A DNA stretch of 47,755 nt, from contig JAMCWM010000029.1 in assembly GCA_023481175.1 (NCBI GenBank), positions 1-47,755 of the forward strand. The letters run 5' to 3'. Of the stretch, positions 40,463-47,755 are shown in pieces. The translations under genes were made by a program, and so were the position numbers. Position 1 is the first letter of the stretch; each line of letters begins with the position of its first letter. The DNA comes from Nitrospirota bacterium. Its GTDB lineage: Bacteria; Nitrospirota; Leptospirillia; Leptospirillales; Leptospirillaceae. Below the pieces are notes generated by a model. It saw only the letters and a program-made list of their open reading frames with translations. It was not told the origin of the DNA and did no database searches.

Positions 40463-41392
40463 ATGCATCCCACCGTCCGAAAGGCCGTCTTCCCCCTGGC
40501 GGGCCACGGCACCCGCTTTCTTCCCATGACCAAGAGCTCCCCCAAGGAGATGCTCCCGGTCATCGACAAGCCGGTCGTCCAGTACGTGGTGGAGGAGGCG
40601 GTCGAGGCGGGGATCGAGCAGATGGTGATGGTGACCGGCCGGGGCAAGCGGGCGATCGAAGACCACTTCGACATCTCCTACGAGCTCGAGGACGTCCTGA
40701 AAAAGAAGAACAAGCACGCCCTCCTCGCCGAACTTCAGAAAATCTCGAACCTCGCGCAGATCCTCTATCTTCGCCAGAAGGAGGCGCTTGGGCTGGGCCA
40801 CGCCGTCCTCTGCGCCGAGCTCGCCGTGGGCGACGAGCCCTTCGCCGTGGCCCTGGGCGACGAGATCCTGGACGGTCCCAAAAGCGGCCTGGCCCAGCTT
40901 CTCGAGGCCTACCGGCAGCTCGGCTCCCCCCTCATCGGCATGCAGCGGGTGCCGCTCTCCGAGGTGAGCCATTACGGCATCGTGGCGGGAACGGAGCTCC
41001 GGAAAGGCCTTTTCCGGGTCGACCGGCTGGTGGAGAAGCCACGCGTCGAGGACGCCCCCTCGGACTTTGCCATCATCGGCCGCTATGTCCTCACTCCGGA
41101 CGTTTTCGACATCCTCAAGACCCAGTCTCCCGGGGTGGGAGGCGAGATTCAGCTCACCGATGCCCTGAACACCCTGGCGGAGCGTCGCCCCGTCTACGCC
41201 CTCGAAATCGCGGGGGACCGCTTCGACACCGGCGACAAGATGGGGTTTCTGAAGGCCACCGTCCGGTTTGCCCTCAAGCGGGCGGATCTTTCGGAGGAGT
41301 TCCGCCATTTTCTCCGGGAGACCCTGAAGCGGGACCTTCTGCCCGAAACCTCCGGTGAGGGATGCGATGCCGACCGCCCAGTCTCGCGATAG
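40463..41392 (+). CDS. galU: UTP-glucose-1-phosphate uridylyltransferase
   Basis: A 309-residue cytoplasmic nucleotidyltransferase that makes UDP-glucose from UTP and glucose-1-phosphate, the entry point for UDP-glucose, UDP-galactose and, via glf, UDP-galactofuranose. The signature FPLAGHGTRFLPMTKSSPKEMLPVIDKP is intact apart from His for Gly/Ala in the AGxGTR loop. VTGRGKRAIEDHFD, GLGHAVLCA, VALGDEIL and FDTGDKMGFLKA are also typical. GGAGG stands five bases before the ATG at 40463. It overlaps the xrtA start by 26 bp and is first in a sigma-54-driven unit. Confidence 0.94.
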   Translation: MHPTVRKAVFPLAGHGTRFLPMTKSSPKEMLPVIDKPVVQYVVEEAVEAGIEQMVMVTGRGKRAIEDHFDISYELEDVLKKKNKHALLAELQKISNLAQILYLRQKEALGLGHAVLCAELAVGDEPFAVALGDEILDGPKSGLAQLLEAYRQLGSPLIGMQRVPLSEVSHYGIVAGTELRKGLFRVDRLVEKPRVEDAPSDFAIIGRYVLTPDVFDILKTQSPGVGGEIQLTDALNTLAERRPVYALEIAGDRFDTGDKMGFLKATVRFALKRADLSEEFRHFLRETLKRDLLPETSGEGCDADRPVSR

Positions 41393-42209
41393 GCTCTTCT
41401 TCTTCCTGGCGGTGGGAGCGGCCCTCCTTCTCTCCTGGGACAACTTCAAAAAGCTCGCGTCCGACTGGATGACCCTTCCGGCCTATTCCCACGGGGTCCT
41501 CGTGCCCCTGGTCTTCGTCCTCCTGGTCTATCTCGACCGGGAGAGGCTTCCGGCGCCCGGCGACCGCCCGTCCCCGTGGGGGCTTTTCCTGACCGGGACG
41601 GGGGTCCTCTTTCTGGCCGCCGGCCGCCTTTCCGGCCTCTTCTTCGTGGAGCAGGTCTCGCTCCTCTTCCTGATTTCGGGCCTTGTCGCGGGGTACTGGG
41701 GCACGGGGACCCTCCGGCGGCTCCGCTTTCCGATCCTCTACCTTCTCTTCATGATTCCCCTGCCCTACATTCTTTTCAACGCCCTGGCCGTTCCCCTCCA
41801 GGGGATCGCGGCCAAGGGCGCATCAGAGGTCCTGGAGATGCTCCAGATCCCGGTCTTCCGGGAGGGGAACATCATCCACCTGCCCCATATCTCGCTGGGG
41901 GTGGTGAAGGCCTGCAGCGGCATCCAGTCCCTGGTCTCCCTTCTCGCCATCTCGGTGCTGGTGACGAAGCTCTCGGGGATAGGAGGGATCCCCGGGGTTC
42001 TCCTGGCCCTCTCCGCCATCCCCGTGGCCGTCCTGGCCAACATGCTCCGGATCGCCGGCGTCGGGATCCTGGGCTCCTGGAACCCGAAACTCGCCGAGGG
42101 CTTCTTCCATCTCTTCTCGGGATGGGTGGTCTTTCTCTTCGCCTTCCTGGTCCTCATGGGGCTGGCCCGGCTCATCGGCTCCTTCCGGAGGCCCTCCCGT
42201 GTCGCGTAG
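41367..42209 (+). CDS. xrtA: Exosortase A
   Basis: A 280-residue inner-membrane transpeptidase/protease with about eight helices. The catalytic residues are all visible: Cys183 in KACSGIQSL, Arg228 in NMLRIAG and His248 in FFHLFSGW. Upstream the typical LPAYSHGVLVP and LYLLFMIPLPYILF stretches occur. Exosortases cut PEP-CTERM proteins at their C-terminal anchor so that they reach the cell surface. A separate GTG at 41355 could serve, but GAGGG is well spaced for the ATG at 41367. The gene overlaps galU (26 bp) and epsI (11 bp). No PEP-CTERM substrate is encoded in this window. Confidence 0.94.
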   Translation: MPTAQSRDRLFFFLAVGAALLLSWDNFKKLASDWMTLPAYSHGVLVPLVFVLLVYLDRERLPAPGDRPSPWGLFLTGTGVLFLAAGRLSGLFFVEQVSLLFLISGLVAGYWGTGTLRRLRFPILYLLFMIPLPYILFNALAVPLQGIAAKGASEVLEMLQIPVFREGNIIHLPHISLGVVKACSGIQSLVSLLAISVLVTKLSGIGGIPGVLLALSAIPVAVLANMLRIAGVGILGSWNPKLAEGFFHLFSGWVVFLFAFLVLMGLARLIGSFRRPSRVA

Positions 42210-42912
42210 GTCCCTGTACATGCTCCTGTCGGCCCTGGTCATGGGAGCGGGGTTTCTCTGGGTCTTCCGGGAGGGGGGGCCCGCCCCCGTTCCCGGCCAT
42301 CTCTCCCTTGCGGACTTTCCCGTGACGGTGGGGGACTGGACCGGAGTCCGCCTCCCGATCGACAAGAAGACCGCCGAACTTCTGAATGCCGACGGAACGG
42401 CCTCGATTCTTTTCCGGAAGGAGAATTCCGGGAGTCAGGGACCCCCGATCCTCTTCTTCGGGGTCTACTACGACCGGCAGACCCCGGAGAAGAACATCCA
42501 CTCGCCGGAAAACTGTCTTCCGAGCTCCGGCTGGGCGGTGCTCGAACGAAAGACCGTCTCCCTTTCCCTCGTTCCCGGCGCCCCGCCGGTCCGGGCCTCC
42601 TACGACATCATCCAGAAGGGGCTCGAGCGCCAGCTGGTCCTCTACTGGTACCAGGAGCGGGGCCGGACCTTTTCTAGCGACTACCTCGGCCGCTACTACA
42701 TGATCCGGGACGCCCTGGTCATGCGCCGGACCGACGGGGCGATGGTCCGGGTCTCCATGCCGATCGCCGCGACCCCCCGGGAGACGCTGGCCCGGGAGGT
42801 CGCCTTTCTCCGGGAGCTGACCCCCCTTCTCTCCCGCTACATTCCCGGCGGCGGGCGCGGACAGGGCGTGGCCCTGAACGCATCCGTCCCCTTCGAGGAG
42901 GTTCTCCGTTGA
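42199..42912 (+). CDS. epsI: EpsI / exosortase C-terminal domain protein
   Basis: A 237-residue protein with one N-terminal membrane helix and a periplasmic EpsI (DUF3485) domain. The family motif appears as NCLPSSGWAV, with Cys106; upstream FGVYYDRQTPEKNIHSPE is also typical. In many genomes this domain is fused to exosortase; here it is a separate gene directly behind xrtA. It is thought to assist the exosortase/EPS system, but its biochemical role is unknown. The GTG at 42199 has GGAGG seven bases upstream and overlaps the xrtA stop; the gene in turn overlaps prsR by 4 bp. Confidence 0.9.
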   Translation: MSRRSLYMLLSALVMGAGFLWVFREGGPAPVPGHLSLADFPVTVGDWTGVRLPIDKKTAELLNADGTASILFRKENSGSQGPPILFFGVYYDRQTPEKNIHSPENCLPSSGWAVLERKTVSLSLVPGAPPVRASYDIIQKGLERQLVLYWYQERGRTFSSDYLGRYYMIRDALVMRRTDGAMVRVSMPIAATPRETLAREVAFLRELTPLLSRYIPGGGRGQGVALNASVPFEEVLR

Positions 42913-44339
42913 CCCACCCGGACACGTCTTCTCCCCCGCCGGCCGTCCTGGTCGTGGACGACGACCCGGCGATCCTGAGGCAGATGGCCTGGCTCTTCAA
43001 GCCGGACTATCCGGTCCTCACCGCCGACAGCTCCCCCGAGGCGATCGATCTCTTCCTGCGCGAGCGTCCCACGGTCGCCGTCCTCGACCTTTCGTTAGGC
43101 AAGGACTCCGGGAAGGACGGCGTCGACCTCCTGCGCTTTTTCTCGGAGGCCGATCCGGCCTTCCACGGGATCATCCTGAGCGGGGACATCACCCGTCCCC
43201 GGGCGCTCGAGGCGGTGCGCCTCGGGGCCTACGATCTCCTCGAGAAGACCGTTGACCCCGAGGAGCTCCGGCGGGTGGTGGGCCGCGCCTACAATCGGGC
43301 CCTCCTCTCCCGCCGGACCAAGGCCCTTCCCGAGGTCGTCCCCGAGAGCTCCCCGGCGGCCCTCGGGATCGTGACCAAAAACGCCAAGATCGAAGAGATG
43401 CTCCGGATTCTCCGAAAGATCGCCGCGACCGACGTCTCGGTCCTGATCACGGGAGAAAGCGGGACCGGCAAGGAGCTCTTCGCCCGGGCCTGCCACCAGG
43501 CGAGCCCCAGAAAGGACGGCCCCTTCATCGCCATCAACTGCGGGGCGATCCCCGAGAACCTGATGGAGAGCGAGCTCTTCGGCCACGAGAAGGGGGCCTT
43601 CACCGGGGCCACCGAAAGCCGGGGGGGAAAGTTCGAGGCGGCCGACCGCGGAACGCTCTTTTTAGACGAAGTGGCCGAGCTTCCGGTCGACCTCCAGGTC
43701 AAGCTTCTCCGGGTCCTTCAGGACAAGATCGTGGAACGGGTGGGGGGGCGCACGGGCAAGAAGCTCGACGTCCGGATCATCGCCGCCACCAACCAGCCCC
43801 TTCCGGAGATGATGGCCCGGGGTCGCTTCCGGGAGGACCTCTACTACCGGATCAGCGTCATGAGCTTCATGCTTCCCCCCTTGCGGGAACGGGGCGAGGA
43901 CGTGACCCTTCTCGCCCGGTATTTTCTCGACCGCTTCCGCGCCGAATACCAGAAGTCCCAGGTGGTGGACTTTTCCTCCGAGTGCCTTCGCCTGATCGAG
44001 AACTACGACTGGCCCGGCAACATCCGGGAGATGGAGAACCGGATCCGCCGGGCGGTGATCATCGCCACCGACCGTTTCGTCACCCCCGCGGACCTCGACG
44101 TGACTCCCTCTTCCCTCCATCCGGAAAACCCCGATTCGGGGGCAACGACCCCCCTTCTCTCTCCCGGAAAGAATCTCTCCGGGGCCCGGGAGGAGGCGGA
44201 GAAGCGCATGCTGACCGAGGCCTTCGCGAAGGCCCGGGGCAACATCAGCCAGGTCGCCCGTCTCATCGGGACCAGCCGACCCACCGTTCACGCCCTGATC
44301 AAGAAACACGGGCTCAACCCCCACGAATTCAAGGACTGA
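42909..44339 (+). CDS. prsR: PEP-CTERM-system response regulator PrsR (sigma-54 activator, TTG start)
   Basis: A 476-residue NtrC-type regulator. The receiver domain (1-~130) has the acidic pocket DDD (17-19) and the phosphoacceptor Asp60 in VAVLDLSLG. The AAA+ domain has Walker A GESGTGKE (182-189), an intact GAFTGA loop (229-234) and LFLDEVAEL. The Fis-type HTH (ISQVARLIGTSRPTVHALIKKHGL) ends the protein. The long LSLGKDSGKDGVDLL insert after Asp60 is typical of the PrsR subfamily. GAGGAGG seven bases upstream sets the TTG start. PrsK should phosphorylate it; by inference it activates the -24/-12 promoters of the locus, including that of its own operon at 40385. Confidence 0.93.
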   Translation: MTHPDTSSPPPAVLVVDDDPAILRQMAWLFKPDYPVLTADSSPEAIDLFLRERPTVAVLDLSLGKDSGKDGVDLLRFFSEADPAFHGIILSGDITRPRALEAVRLGAYDLLEKTVDPEELRRVVGRAYNRALLSRRTKALPEVVPESSPAALGIVTKNAKIEEMLRILRKIAATDVSVLITGESGTGKELFARACHQASPRKDGPFIAINCGAIPENLMESELFGHEKGAFTGATESRGGKFEAADRGTLFLDEVAELPVDLQVKLLRVLQDKIVERVGGRTGKKLDVRIIAATNQPLPEMMARGRFREDLYYRISVMSFMLPPLRERGEDVTLLARYFLDRFRAEYQKSQVVDFSSECLRLIENYDWPGNIREMENRIRRAVIIATDRFVTPADLDVTPSSLHPENPDSGATTPLLSPGKNLSGAREEAEKRMLTEAFAKARGNISQVARLIGTSRPTVHALIKKHGLNPHEFKD

Positions 44340-44344
44340 CCCCC

Positions 44345-47300
44345 ATGAAAACCCCGTCTCTGCCCTCTTTTGGAACCCTTGCGACAACAGCCCTCTGCGC
44401 GGGGCTCCTCCTTTTCGCCGGCTGCAGCAAGAGTCCGGCCCAGATCGAGAAGAAGGACTACGGCCTGGGCCAGCACTATCTCTCCGAAGGCAAGGTCAAC
44501 GAGGCGATCATCGAGTTCCAGAACGTGCTGAAGGTCAACCCCAAGTCGGTCAAGGGCCGGCTGGGGCTGGCGAAGGCCTACATGAAGAAGGGCTGGACGG
44601 CGGAAGCCGTTCTCGAGTTCCAGCAGGTGGTCAAGGAAGACCCGCTATCGCTTGACGCCCATCTGGAGCTCGCCCGCTACGGGGTGAACAGCGGCCAGTG
44701 GAAGGCGGTGGAACCCGAGATCGCGGCGGTTCTGAAGATCGATCCGAACAACGTGGAAGGGTTGACCGACGAAGGGGAGCGGGAGCTCGCCCTGGGCCAT
44801 CAAAAAGAGGCCGAGGCCTCTTTCAAGAAGGCCCTCTCACGTTCCCCCGGAGCGGTGTCCGCCCTGGTGGGGATGGGCGATCTGTTCCGTCACGAGCAAC
44901 AGCCGGAGAAGGCCTCCTCTTTCTACCGGCAGGCGCTGGCGAAGGATCCCGGAAACGGCCGGGCCCTGACGGGATTGGGCTTTCTGGCCAAGGATCAGGG
45001 GAAGACCGACGAGGCGAAGGAGGACTTCCGGAAGGCGATGGAGGCCGACAAGTCCGATCTTCGCTCCCGGATCATCTATGCCAACTTCCTGGCCGGCCAG
45101 GGCCATGCGCGCCAGGCGATCGCGCTATTGAAGGCTGTCCCCGCCAAGGCGGCGGATCTGCGGATTCCGGTCAAGATCGCCGAATACGAGGTGATACTGG
45201 GGGAGAACGCCAAGGCGATCCACCTCATGCATCCCCTCGAACTCCAGAAGATCCCCCTCCCCGACATCTATCTGGTCCTGGCCAAGGCCTACCAGGGGAG
45301 CGGGAAAATCCAAGAGTCCATGGATGCGGCCAACCATCTGGCATCGATGGATGGAGTTCCACCCGTCATGAAGATCGTGGCCGCCCGGGTGGAACTGGCT
45401 GGAAGAAATCCGGGGAAGGCCAAGGAGATCCTGGACTCTATCAAGGATGTTCCACATCTCCCCTCGAGTTACTGGCTCTCGCTCGGACAGGTCGAGATCG
45501 GAGAGAACAGGCCGGCCAAATCTCAGGCTTTGCTGCAAAAGGGCCTCAAAATTTTCCCCGGAGATCCGAGGCTCCTTCTGGCCCTGTCCGACACTCAGGT
45601 GTTCCGGAAGAAATACAAGGAAGCCATGAAAACCCTGCAGACTCTTCTGAATTCCAATCCTCAAAATCCCGTTTATGTGTCCCGAATGGGAATATTGCTT
45701 GACAGAACCAAGGGTGGCTCGGCAGGGAACGACTTCTATCGTCAGTCTGCAAAAAAATATCCTGACAACGAAGCCCTGGAAACACTCTACCTTCTCTCCC
45801 TTTCGGCCCGAAAAAAACTCCCCGAGGCTATTGCCAGGGGCCAGGATTATCTGAGGTTCCATCAAGACAAGCTGAATGTCCGTCTCCTTCTCGCAAATTT
45901 CGAACTCCAGTCCGGGAAAAAAAACAGATCAATCGCCCTTTTCAAGGAGGTTCTTGACAAGGATCCAAAGAATATCCAGGCGCTCATCAATCTCGCCTAC
46001 CAGGAATTGCATTCAGGAAAATATCCCGAGGCCGAGTCCTACTATCGACGGGTCCTTCTCTTGACTCCGGGGAATGCCAACCTTGAAGCAGGACTGGGAG
46101 AGACCCTTCTGGCTGAAAAGCAGACCAGAGCGGCCATGAAAGCCTTCAAGCAGGCGCTCGAAGACAATCCCAACCAATCCTTGGCCCTTCTCGAGATGGG
46201 AAGGTCCGAGGTCCTTTCGGGGGATGCGAGAGGAGCGCTTACCCACCTTTCACCGCTGGTCAAGGCTCCTTTCCCACAGGGACAGAAAGCTCTGGTCCTG
46301 TGGCTCTGGGGGCTGGCCAACCAAAATGCCGGGAATTCGAATGCGGCGGGAGACGCCTTGCAAAAAGCCGTCAGGTTGGCTCCCAAGGTTTCTGCATACA
46401 GGGAAACTCTTGGAGAATATTGGGCGACAGAGTCTCGATGGGACAAGGCCCTCGATGAATTCGAAAAGAGCCGAGAACTGGACCCAAAGAATGTTTTGCT
46501 TTCGATCGAAACAGACTGGGCAAAGGTCAGGACGGCGAAAGGGAGTCCCGATCCTTCCAGGCTTGCAAGGATTGTGGCAGAGACCTCCTCTTACCGGAAA
46601 AGCCATGCCGGTGATCTCGGTGCAGGCCTGATAGAGGCGCAGGCCGATCTTCTTCTGAAGAAAAATAACAAAGCGCTCGCTGTTTTCAATAGCCTTCTAT
46701 CCTCCTTCCCCGGAAACAGTCAGGCCCTATTGGGCAAGGCCAATATTCTTCTTACCCAGGGTCATGTGAAACGGGCGGAAAAGCTGATCTCGAATCTTTT
46801 GTCCGCCAATCCGGATGATATCAGAGGAAATCTTCTGATGGCTGCCATCGACCAGAGGAAGAACGACCTTCGTGGGGAGGCCGACCATCTTCAAAAAGTT
46901 CATCAAATGGCTCCTGACCAGGCCCAGCCCGCGTTATTGCTGGGAATGACCGATCTCTCCCTCAAGCGTTTCGAAGAGGCCAAATCGGTCGCATTTTCTT
47001 TGTACGAGTCCCATCCCCACCTTTATTCGGCCCTTTATGTTGAGGCCTCGGCAGAAATGGGATTGGGAAATTACCGTAAGGCGATGGACGATTTTCTTTT
47101 ACTTGCCCGCCATGAAAAGAATCCGGGACCAATGTACAACCTCGCAAGTTTGGCGGCAGGTAAGTCAGGAGACAGGGCAGCGTCAGAAAAATACCTTGAT
47201 CTAGCCTTAAAGAATGCCCCGGATGATCCTGTCGTTCTTAACAATATGGCTTTCTCCCTGGCCGATCGGAATGTCGATCTTGCCCGGGCTCTGGGGTATG

Positions 47301-47587
47301 CCCAAAAGGCTCTGAAGATCGTTCCCCAGCCTTTCGTCCAGGACACCGTGGGATATGTGTACTTTCGCATGGGTCGCTTCGATCAGGCCGAGCCCTATTT
47401 TTCCCAAGCCTACAAGGCCAACTTCAGGGATCCGGAGTTCCTCTATCATATGGGGCTCAATGAATGGAAGCTCGGGAAGAAGGATCGGGCGTCAAGCCTC
47501 CTCAGAAGAGCGGTGACATCCGGAAAGCTTTCTCCCTTGGAGCAACAGGAAGCCCATCATGTCCTCGGGAAAATACCTGGAGCCTGA
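44345..47587 (+). CDS. prsT: PrsT, TPR-repeat lipoprotein of the exosortase A system
   Basis: A 1080-residue lipoprotein. The signal peptide ends in the lipobox LFAGC (Cys about residue 27). The rest is almost wholly tetratricopeptide repeats, recognisable by repeated A...G...A...P patterns such as HYLSEGKVNEAIIEFQNVLKVNP and QALLEMGRSEVLSGD-like units. PrsT occurs with PrsK and PrsR in exosortase A loci and probably acts as a periplasmic or outer-membrane scaffold for EPS synthesis and secretion. It starts 5 bp after prsR. It is at the long end for the family. From about 45.3 kb the codon use becomes more AT-rich (AAA, ATT, TTT) while the repeat pattern continues, suggesting a recombined C-terminal portion. 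Confidence 0.9.
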   Translation: MKTPSLPSFGTLATTALCAGLLLFAGCSKSPAQIEKKDYGLGQHYLSEGKVNEAIIEFQNVLKVNPKSVKGRLGLAKAYMKKGWTAEAVLEFQQVVKEDPLSLDAHLELARYGVNSGQWKAVEPEIAAVLKIDPNNVEGLTDEGERELALGHQKEAEASFKKALSRSPGAVSALVGMGDLFRHEQQPEKASSFYRQALAKDPGNGRALTGLGFLAKDQGKTDEAKEDFRKAMEADKSDLRSRIIYANFLAGQGHARQAIALLKAVPAKAADLRIPVKIAEYEVILGENAKAIHLMHPLELQKIPLPDIYLVLAKAYQGSGKIQESMDAANHLASMDGVPPVMKIVAARVELAGRNPGKAKEILDSIKDVPHLPSSYWLSLGQVEIGENRPAKSQALLQKGLKIFPGDPRLLLALSDTQVFRKKYKEAMKTLQTLLNSNPQNPVYVSRMGILLDRTKGGSAGNDFYRQSAKKYPDNEALETLYLLSLSARKKLPEAIARGQDYLRFHQDKLNVRLLLANFELQSGKKNRSIALFKEVLDKDPKNIQALINLAYQELHSGKYPEAESYYRRVLLLTPGNANLEAGLGETLLAEKQTRAAMKAFKQALEDNPNQSLALLEMGRSEVLSGDARGALTHLSPLVKAPFPQGQKALVLWLWGLANQNAGNSNAAGDALQKAVRLAPKVSAYRETLGEYWATESRWDKALDEFEKSRELDPKNVLLSIETDWAKVRTAKGSPDPSRLARIVAETSSYRKSHAGDLGAGLIEAQADLLLKKNNKALAVFNSLLSSFPGNSQALLGKANILLTQGHVKRAEKLISNLLSANPDDIRGNLLMAAIDQRKNDLRGEADHLQKVHQMAPDQAQPALLLGMTDLSLKRFEEAKSVAFSLYESHPHLYSALYVEASAEMGLGNYRKAMDDFLLLARHEKNPGPMYNLASLAAGKSGDRAASEKYLDLALKNAPDDPVVLNNMAFSLADRNVDLARALGYAQKALKIVPQPFVQDTVGYVYFRMGRFDQAEPYFSQAYKANFRDPEFLYHMGLNEWKLGKKDRASSLLRRAVTSGKLSPLEQQEAHHVLGKIPGA

Positions 47588-47591
47588 TAAA

Positions 47592-47615
47592 GGGGAAATT
47601 GATGGGCATTTCCCC
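47592..47615 (+). terminator. Hairpin after prsT, possible terminator
   Basis: GGGGAAAT-TGATGGGC-ATTTCCCC is a perfect 8-bp stem with an 8-base loop, 4 bp after the prsT stop. AAAGG rather than a T-tract follows, so termination would have to be factor-assisted. It marks the likely end of the EPS operon. Confidence 0.5.
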
Positions 47616-47649
47616 AAAGGAGGATTAACACTACAGCGGCTTTTTGGTT

Positions 47650-47705
47650 CCCCCACCCTCGGCAGGGGGCAGCCAGACCCTGGCAGGAACGTCGATTGGA
47701 TCGAC
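47650..47705. repeat. Two inverted repeats near the right end
   Basis: CCCCC (47650-47654) can pair with GGGGG (47675-47679), and GTCGAT-TGG-ATCGAC (47691-47705) is a perfect 6-bp dyad. The preceding CAGCGGCTTTTTGG and the G/C-rich hairpin remind me of the ends of IS21-like elements, but I cannot confirm this. The function is unknown. Confidence 0.35.
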
Positions 47706-47729
47706 TTGAGTCAATAAGAGGGGAGCTGT

Positions 47730-47755
47730 ATGGGGTCAAATGGACGAAGATTTCG
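47730..47755 (+). CDS. Possible start of a gene cut by the window end
   Basis: An ATG at 47730 is preceded by GAGGGGAG with four-base spacing and stays open to the end of the window (MGSNGRRF...). Only eight codons are visible, so neither reality nor function can be judged. Confidence 0.2.

Noticed and set aside
1-47755. CRISPR arrays, tRNA or rRNA genes
   Set aside because: No regularly spaced direct repeats other than the four 12-bp units, and no cloverleaf or rRNA-like stretch was recognised.

Overview
The window is about 47.8 kb of GC-rich bacterial DNA, almost entirely occupied by one large exopolysaccharide (EPS) locus of the exosortase A type. The diagnostic genes are the sorting enzyme exosortase (xrtA, 41367-42209), its partner epsI (42199-42912), the sensor kinase prsK (5908-8034), the response regulator prsR (42909-44339) and the TPR lipoprotein prsT (44345-47587). 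This set, a Wza-like exporter and an outer-membrane beta-barrel indicate a diderm (Gram-negative) bacterium. The base composition and gene style would fit a Nitrospirota such as Leptospirillum, but that is a weak inference from memory and the sequence does not prove the phylum.

Layout, left to right. 1-1190: a small toxin-antitoxin pair of lower GC. 1203-2747 (minus): a PilZ/AAA+/Fis enhancer-binding protein. 2997-5737: galactofuranose genes (glf and a GlfT-like glycosyltransferase) around an orphan VapB-like antitoxin. 5908-8034: prsK. 8246-13597: five genes (three related GT2 glycosyltransferases, a methyltransferase, a GT4), of which the part from about 9.75 kb on is clearly more AT-rich. 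13690-20014: a DUF4091 protein, a beta-barrel and two GT4 enzymes. 20192-30429: nine tightly packed genes (three NodB deacetylases, an ATP-grasp/phosphatase fusion, an O-antigen ligase/polymerase, a GT4, a membrane GT2, a phosphodiesterase-like protein). 30507-38972: exporter, priming sugar transferase, BY-kinase, PglK-like ABC flippase, GtrB-like GT2 and a PIG-V-like GT-C enzyme. 39454-39943 (minus): a DUF4160/DUF2442 pair. 40463-47587: galU, xrtA, epsI, prsR, prsT.

How it works together (inference from families): galU and glf supply UDP-sugars; the priming transferase at 31393 puts the first sugar on undecaprenyl phosphate; the GT2/GT4 enzymes extend it; the ABC protein flips lipid-linked oligosaccharide; the O-antigen ligase-like protein polymerises or transfers it; the Wza-like protein, BY-kinase (with the LMW-PTP domain of 20989-22785 as likely counter-phosphatase) and beta-barrel export the chain; the deacetylases modify it. 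XrtA would process PEP-CTERM proteins encoded elsewhere, since no clear PEP-CTERM substrate is visible here.

Regulation is the most coherent non-coding signal. Five good sigma-54 -24/-12 promoters (GG-N10-GC) stand at the heads of five transcription units (before glf, the GT2 block, the deacetylase operon, the export operon and galU-xrtA-prsT). Two sigma-54 activators are encoded at opposite ends: PrsR, and a PilZ-domain activator with an intact c-di-GMP signature. This suggests a sigma-54 EPS regulon with both two-component and c-di-GMP input.
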